Assembly (NCBI GenBank): GCA_040755975.1
Contig: JBFLZY010000015.1
Location: 1 to 42,028, forward strand
Reading direction: 5' to 3'
Length of the DNA: 42,028 nucleotides
DNA from: JAIMBK01 sp040755975
GTDB taxonomy: Bacteria > Bacillota > Desulfotomaculia > Desulfotomaculales > Nap2-2B
A program made the translations under genes and the position numbers. The notes under the pieces were generated by a model. That model did not search any database. It was not told the DNA's origin and saw only the letters and a list, made by a program, of their open reading frames with translations. How positions within the stretch are numbered: position 1 is the stretch's first letter; the number at the start of each line of letters is the position of its first letter. This document shows positions 39,176 through 42,028 of this stretch, piece by piece.

Positions 39176-39730
39176 CTAGTTCTTCTGGAGCATCCGGACA
39201 AAGGAATCCGCCAGCTTCTGTATTCCGTACCTGTCTACAAGCGACTGCAAACCTATTTCCAGCTCGCCCGGCTTCACTTCTTCTTCGGCTTCCTCTTCCT
39301 TCTCTTCGTAAATCAGGGCGCCAAGCTGGCACGCCTGGACGCACAAGGGCTCTTTCTGCGGCGGGTCGTCTTCGCACAGGTCGCATTTGAGCGGGAGGCC
39401 GGAATCCGGCTCCTTGAATAAATCCCTGGTGGGACAGACAGTCCCGCAGAAGCTGCACTCGCTGTATTCCTTTCCGTTAATCGTATAAACGCGCCTGCCG
39501 TCGCATCCGGCTTTTGTATAATCACAGGCACGGATCGGAACATATTCATCATTCAGCAGATCCACAACCACCCGAATCCGGGACCTGGCCGGATTAACGC
39601 TGCTGTATTTCGGCCTGGCGTGAAATGCGGAGCAGGCTATCTCACATGCCCGGCAGCCGTTGCATTTGTCGAGATTAACTTTTATTCTCTTCACAATTTT
39701 CTTTTTCAACTCGCCCCTCAAGGTTAGCAC
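39176..39730 (-). CDS. bamC: BamC-like iron-sulfur subunit
   Basis: A 184-residue ferredoxin-like protein that in Geobacter forms the BamBC core and feeds electrons to the tungsten subunit. Cysteine groups include CNGCRACEIACSAFHARPKY near the N-terminus, CDYTKAGC with CSFCGTVC in the middle, and CDLCEDDPPQKEPLCVQACQ, consistent with three or more [4Fe-4S] clusters. A Glu-rich linker (EEKEEEAEEEVKPGE) and a C-terminal helix follow. The start overlaps the bamB stop by 7 nt, as expected for stoichiometric subunits. Confidence 0.85.
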   Translation of the reverse strand: MLTLRGELKKKIVKRIKVNLDKCNGCRACEIACSAFHARPKYSSVNPARSRIRVVVDLLNDEYVPIRACDYTKAGCDGRRVYTINGKEYSECSFCGTVCPTRDLFKEPDSGLPLKCDLCEDDPPQKEPLCVQACQLGALIYEEKEEEAEEEVKPGELEIGLQSLVDRYGIQKLADSFVRMLQKN

Positions 39731-41700
39731 CCCCTTGACTTTGGTTCTTCGTCTTTTTCCGCCGAAGTCCCTGGGGAGGGAGTACCTTCGTCGCCCGTCA
39801 GGATTCCTCTCTGCAGGAAGTCTTCGCTCACGTAGTCCAGGCCAAGTTTAGCAAGTGTCTCTTTGGTAGGAATGCCATCATTGTTCCAACCCTTGAATTC
39901 ATAATAGGCGTCAAGAAGCTTTTGCTCGAATTCAGGGTCCCTTATCTTCCAGTGGTCCTCCGGAGGACGTTCGTCTTTTCTTCTCAAGCCCCTTCTTACA
40001 TTAAGGGCCCTCACCAGATTCCGGTTCCTTCTGCCTATTTCCCACAGCCCGTCTTTATCAAGGTCCATCCCGGTCGCAAGGGAGATTATATGCGGTAAGT
40101 TATTTGAGTGGTAAACGGGCTTCCCGCCAAATTGGCCCCGGAATGACGATAGAAATCCGCAGAGCCCGACGGCGTCATCAATGTAGTGCATCATCTCATT
40201 CCAATCACAAATGGCACAGGATGCCTCGATAGATAATTGCTCACGTTTTTCCCATTCCAGGAAAATTTGTTTAAACTTATCATCCGGGACGGCAACCCAT
40301 TCGCTGACAAACTTTTCTCTCTCTTCCCTGGTGGGAAGAGGGTCCTGGGGAAAGGATCCCTCAATCTGGGTGATACTCATTTTCTCCCCGGTGGCATACA
40401 TGAGGAAATAAGGAGGGTTCAGCTTTCCCAGCTTGATAGGCAACTGCTCGAATTTTTTTATGGTGTTATGGTCATATTCTTCTGCACCCCTGCCGATCTG
40501 GCGGGCCGCCCAATAAACACCGTTGGCCAATACATCTCCAATCCCTTCCCGCCGGACAATTTTTTCAATGAGATAATAGAATCTCTCCCCGCTGTCGGAC
40601 GGAAATCCCGGCAGGTCCTGGTCAGTCAAAATGCCGGCTTCGTAAAGTTCAATGGCGAAGGCCAGGACTTGCGGCGTTGAGTAGGAGTCCAGCCCGTACT
40701 CCTGGGTAACCCCAAGTATTTCGTAACTGAAGTCCAGCTCTTTAAAGGCCGCCATATGATAAGTATCTTTCCCAAAGCATTTTAGGAAATATCTTTGCCG
40801 TCCCGGCCAGGAAATTACAAGATGGCATTGCTTGGGACAGTTATAGCAGCCCGTTAGCCGGTCCCGGACCTTTCGCGTCAATGCCGCCCACCGCGCTTCG
40901 AGTTCCTTGTTCCAATAACCCTTTCTGCGCACACGCGCATTGCCCCAGGCGAAATTGTCGTGGTGGAAGCTGTCGTCATCCTCGACCGCCATCCAATCCC
41001 CGACATGCGGGTTCTCGTAAATTTCCTTCCTCAGGCGGAGGAACATCTCATAAAGTTCAGCCGGCCGGGCGATATTGATGTCCTTTGTCCCGCGCACAGC
41101 GATCGCCTTTAACCTTTTGTCCCCCATGACCGGACCCGGTCCCCGCGAGGCGCTGGAGTTGGCGTGTTCGATACTGGCCATATGGACCCTGTTTTCACCG
41201 GCCAGGCCGATAGCGGCCACCTGGGCGTTCGGTTCCTTCAGTTCCTCTTTAATGAGCGCTGCCGTTTCTTGAGCGCCTTTCCCCCGGAGATGAGTGGCGT
41301 CACGTATTTCCACCCGGTCATTGTTTATCCACAAATAAACCAGGTCGGGGGCCCTGCCGCGGATGACTATTTTGTCGTAACCGGCATATTTCAGTTCCGG
41401 CGCGAAAAATCCCCCCATTAATGAATGGGCGAGTAAGTTTGTCTGGGGAGAAAAGGTATTCACAGCGGTGCGATTGGCACCGGGAACAGGTGTGCCGCAT
41501 AAAAGACCGGCGCTGAAGATCAGCAGATTGTCGGGAGAAAAGGGTTCGACTTCGGGAGGTACCCTGTCCCATAATATCTTCGCGGCAGTACCCTGACCCC
41601 CCAGATGAAGTTCCGTTAACCTTGGGTCGGTTTCCACCCTCTCAATGTTTCCCCGGGATAAATCAATTTCTAAATTATACCCTGTCTCTGCGTACCTCAT
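39724..41700 (-). CDS. bamB: Class II benzoyl-CoA reductase, tungsten subunit BamB
   Basis: The catalytic subunit of ATP-independent benzoyl-CoA reductase, which reduces the aromatic ring to cyclohexa-1,5-diene-1-carbonyl-CoA. The 658-residue protein belongs to the AOR family of tungsten-bis-pterin enzymes and matches BamB throughout: MRYAETGYNLEIDLSRGNIE at the start, LGGQGTAAKILWDRVPPEVE, MGGFFAPELKYAGYDKIVIR, the HHDNFAWGNARVRRKGYW segment with H246/H247, CYNCPKQC and KCFGKDTYHMAAF. C308 in the last segment is the probable tungsten ligand by analogy with Geobacter BamB. The end has AYYEFKGWNNDGIPTKETL. AGAGGTG precedes the ATG. A cyclohexadienoyl-CoA-forming or other aryl-CoA reductase paralogue is the main alternative. 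Confidence 0.87.
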   Translation of the reverse strand: MRYAETGYNLEIDLSRGNIERVETDPRLTELHLGGQGTAAKILWDRVPPEVEPFSPDNLLIFSAGLLCGTPVPGANRTAVNTFSPQTNLLAHSLMGGFFAPELKYAGYDKIVIRGRAPDLVYLWINNDRVEIRDATHLRGKGAQETAALIKEELKEPNAQVAAIGLAGENRVHMASIEHANSSASRGPGPVMGDKRLKAIAVRGTKDINIARPAELYEMFLRLRKEIYENPHVGDWMAVEDDDSFHHDNFAWGNARVRRKGYWNKELEARWAALTRKVRDRLTGCYNCPKQCHLVISWPGRQRYFLKCFGKDTYHMAAFKELDFSYEILGVTQEYGLDSYSTPQVLAFAIELYEAGILTDQDLPGFPSDSGERFYYLIEKIVRREGIGDVLANGVYWAARQIGRGAEEYDHNTIKKFEQLPIKLGKLNPPYFLMYATGEKMSITQIEGSFPQDPLPTREEREKFVSEWVAVPDDKFKQIFLEWEKREQLSIEASCAICDWNEMMHYIDDAVGLCGFLSSFRGQFGGKPVYHSNNLPHIISLATGMDLDKDGLWEIGRRNRNLVRALNVRRGLRRKDERPPEDHWKIRDPEFEQKLLDAYYEFKGWNNDGIPTKETLAKLGLDYVSEDFLQRGILTGDEGTPSPGTSAEKDEEPKSRGC

Positions 41701-41827
41701 TTTTAAACACCTCTATGCCCTATCTTTGAAAAAGTAACCTGATCGAAAAGCTCTTGAATCTGAAGCCGGAGTTATACCGGAGAACAAGCACCAGGTGAGC
41801 GGTGCGTTCTTTGCTTTCCATACTTTG

Positions 41828-41843
41828 CGCAAGGGCCGCACCG
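41828..41843 (-). promoter_or_regulatory. Weak sigma-54-like element upstream of bamB
   Basis: On the minus strand CGGTGCGGCCCTTGCG has the GG-to-GC spacing and TTGC of a -24/-12 promoter but a poor -24 box. It lies about 130 nt before bamB, downstream of another AOR gene. The 203-nt spacer also holds a GCCC-CTTC-GGGC hairpin near 41857. Treat as tentative. Confidence 0.25.
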
Positions 41844-41903
41844 TGTCTTGTACCCGGCCCCTTCGGGCTGTTTTCCCTGCGCAAGCAAAAGTTTTACCGC
41901 TGT

Positions 41904-42028
41904 TCAAACCGGAGCCTCCCGCAGCGAGCTCAGCTCCGCCACCCGCTCCGGAGGGAGCAGGCCGTCCTTGCTCCAGCCCCTTAAGGCGTAGTATTCGTCC
42001 AGCATCTGGTTGAAGCCTTCCCGGTCGA
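41904..42028 (-). CDS. AOR-family oxidoreductase, C-terminal fragment (runs off window)
   Basis: Only the last 40 residues are in the window: DREGFNQMLDEYYALRGWSK, then DGLLPPERVAELSSLREAPV and a stop. The pattern MLDEYYxLRGWxxDG is the conserved ending of aldehyde ferredoxin oxidoreductase family proteins, and matches the equivalent segment of the neighbouring bamB (LLDAYYEFKGWNNDG). It is thus a second tungsten-enzyme gene in tandem with bamB and on the same strand. It could be a bamB paralogue or a general aldehyde oxidoreductase; the fragment is too short to decide. Confidence 0.75.
   Translation of the reverse strand, partial: DREGFNQMLDEYYALRGWSKDGLLPPERVAELSSLREAPV

Overview
The window reads as a GC-rich anaerobic Firmicute of the Desulfotomaculum/Pelotomaculum type (Peptococcaceae sensu lato). 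This is inferred from the S10-spc-alpha ribosomal gene order with Firmicute-type S4, S14 and L36, an ECF transporter module after rplQ, frequent GTG/TTG starts behind strong ribosome binding sites, ferredoxin-based metabolism and a class II benzoyl-CoA reductase cluster. No rRNA, tRNA, CRISPR array or intact insertion sequence was seen.

Positions 1-12703 (+) hold the tail of the ribosomal superoperon: rpsS, rplV, rpsC, rplP, rpmC, rpsQ, rplN, rplX, rplE, rpsN, rpsH, rplF, rplR, rpsE, rpmD, rplO, secY, map, a KOW protein, infA, rpmJ, rpsM, rpsK, rpsD, rpoA, rplQ. The usual adk between secY and map is missing; a tandem repeat lies there. Several spacers carry inverted or tandem word repeats. 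Positions 12836-17240 hold an ECF energizing module (ecfA1, ecfA2, ecfT) and truA. An intact RelE/ParE-type toxin-antitoxin pair sits before ecfA1, and a frameshifted HicB/HicA pair sits between the two ATPases.

Positions 17360-22404 hold a sigma-54 enhancer-binding regulator followed by a 2-oxoacid:ferredoxin oxidoreductase operon (alpha, ferredoxin-beta fusion, gamma). The operon has a clear -24/-12 promoter and two inverted 15-bp candidate enhancer sites. Positions 22830-27962 hold a metallophosphoesterase/cyclophilin-like fusion, a frameshifted AbrB-type antitoxin with its own promoter (-), then NAD-type isocitrate dehydrogenase, aconitase and an alpha/beta hydrolase. With the oxidoreductase, the last group could run citrate to 2-oxoglutarate to succinyl-CoA.

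Positions 27963-28898 are an AT-rich, mostly non-coding gap with a terminator, an excellent sigma-54 promoter and a direct repeat just ahead of benzoate-CoA ligase (+). Converging on the ligase is a minus-strand set: a partial second AOR-family gene at the window edge, then bamB, bamC, bamD, bamE, bamF, bamG, bamH, bamI and a four-cluster ferredoxin-like gene. Together these encode activation of benzoate to benzoyl-CoA and its ATP-independent reduction by a tungsten enzyme coupled to Hdr-, MvhD- and Nuo-like electron-transfer subunits. BamF is a Cys (not Sec) form fused to a helix-turn-helix domain, BamE carries two HdrA/FAD units, and BamH has an altered flavin/NAD loop.
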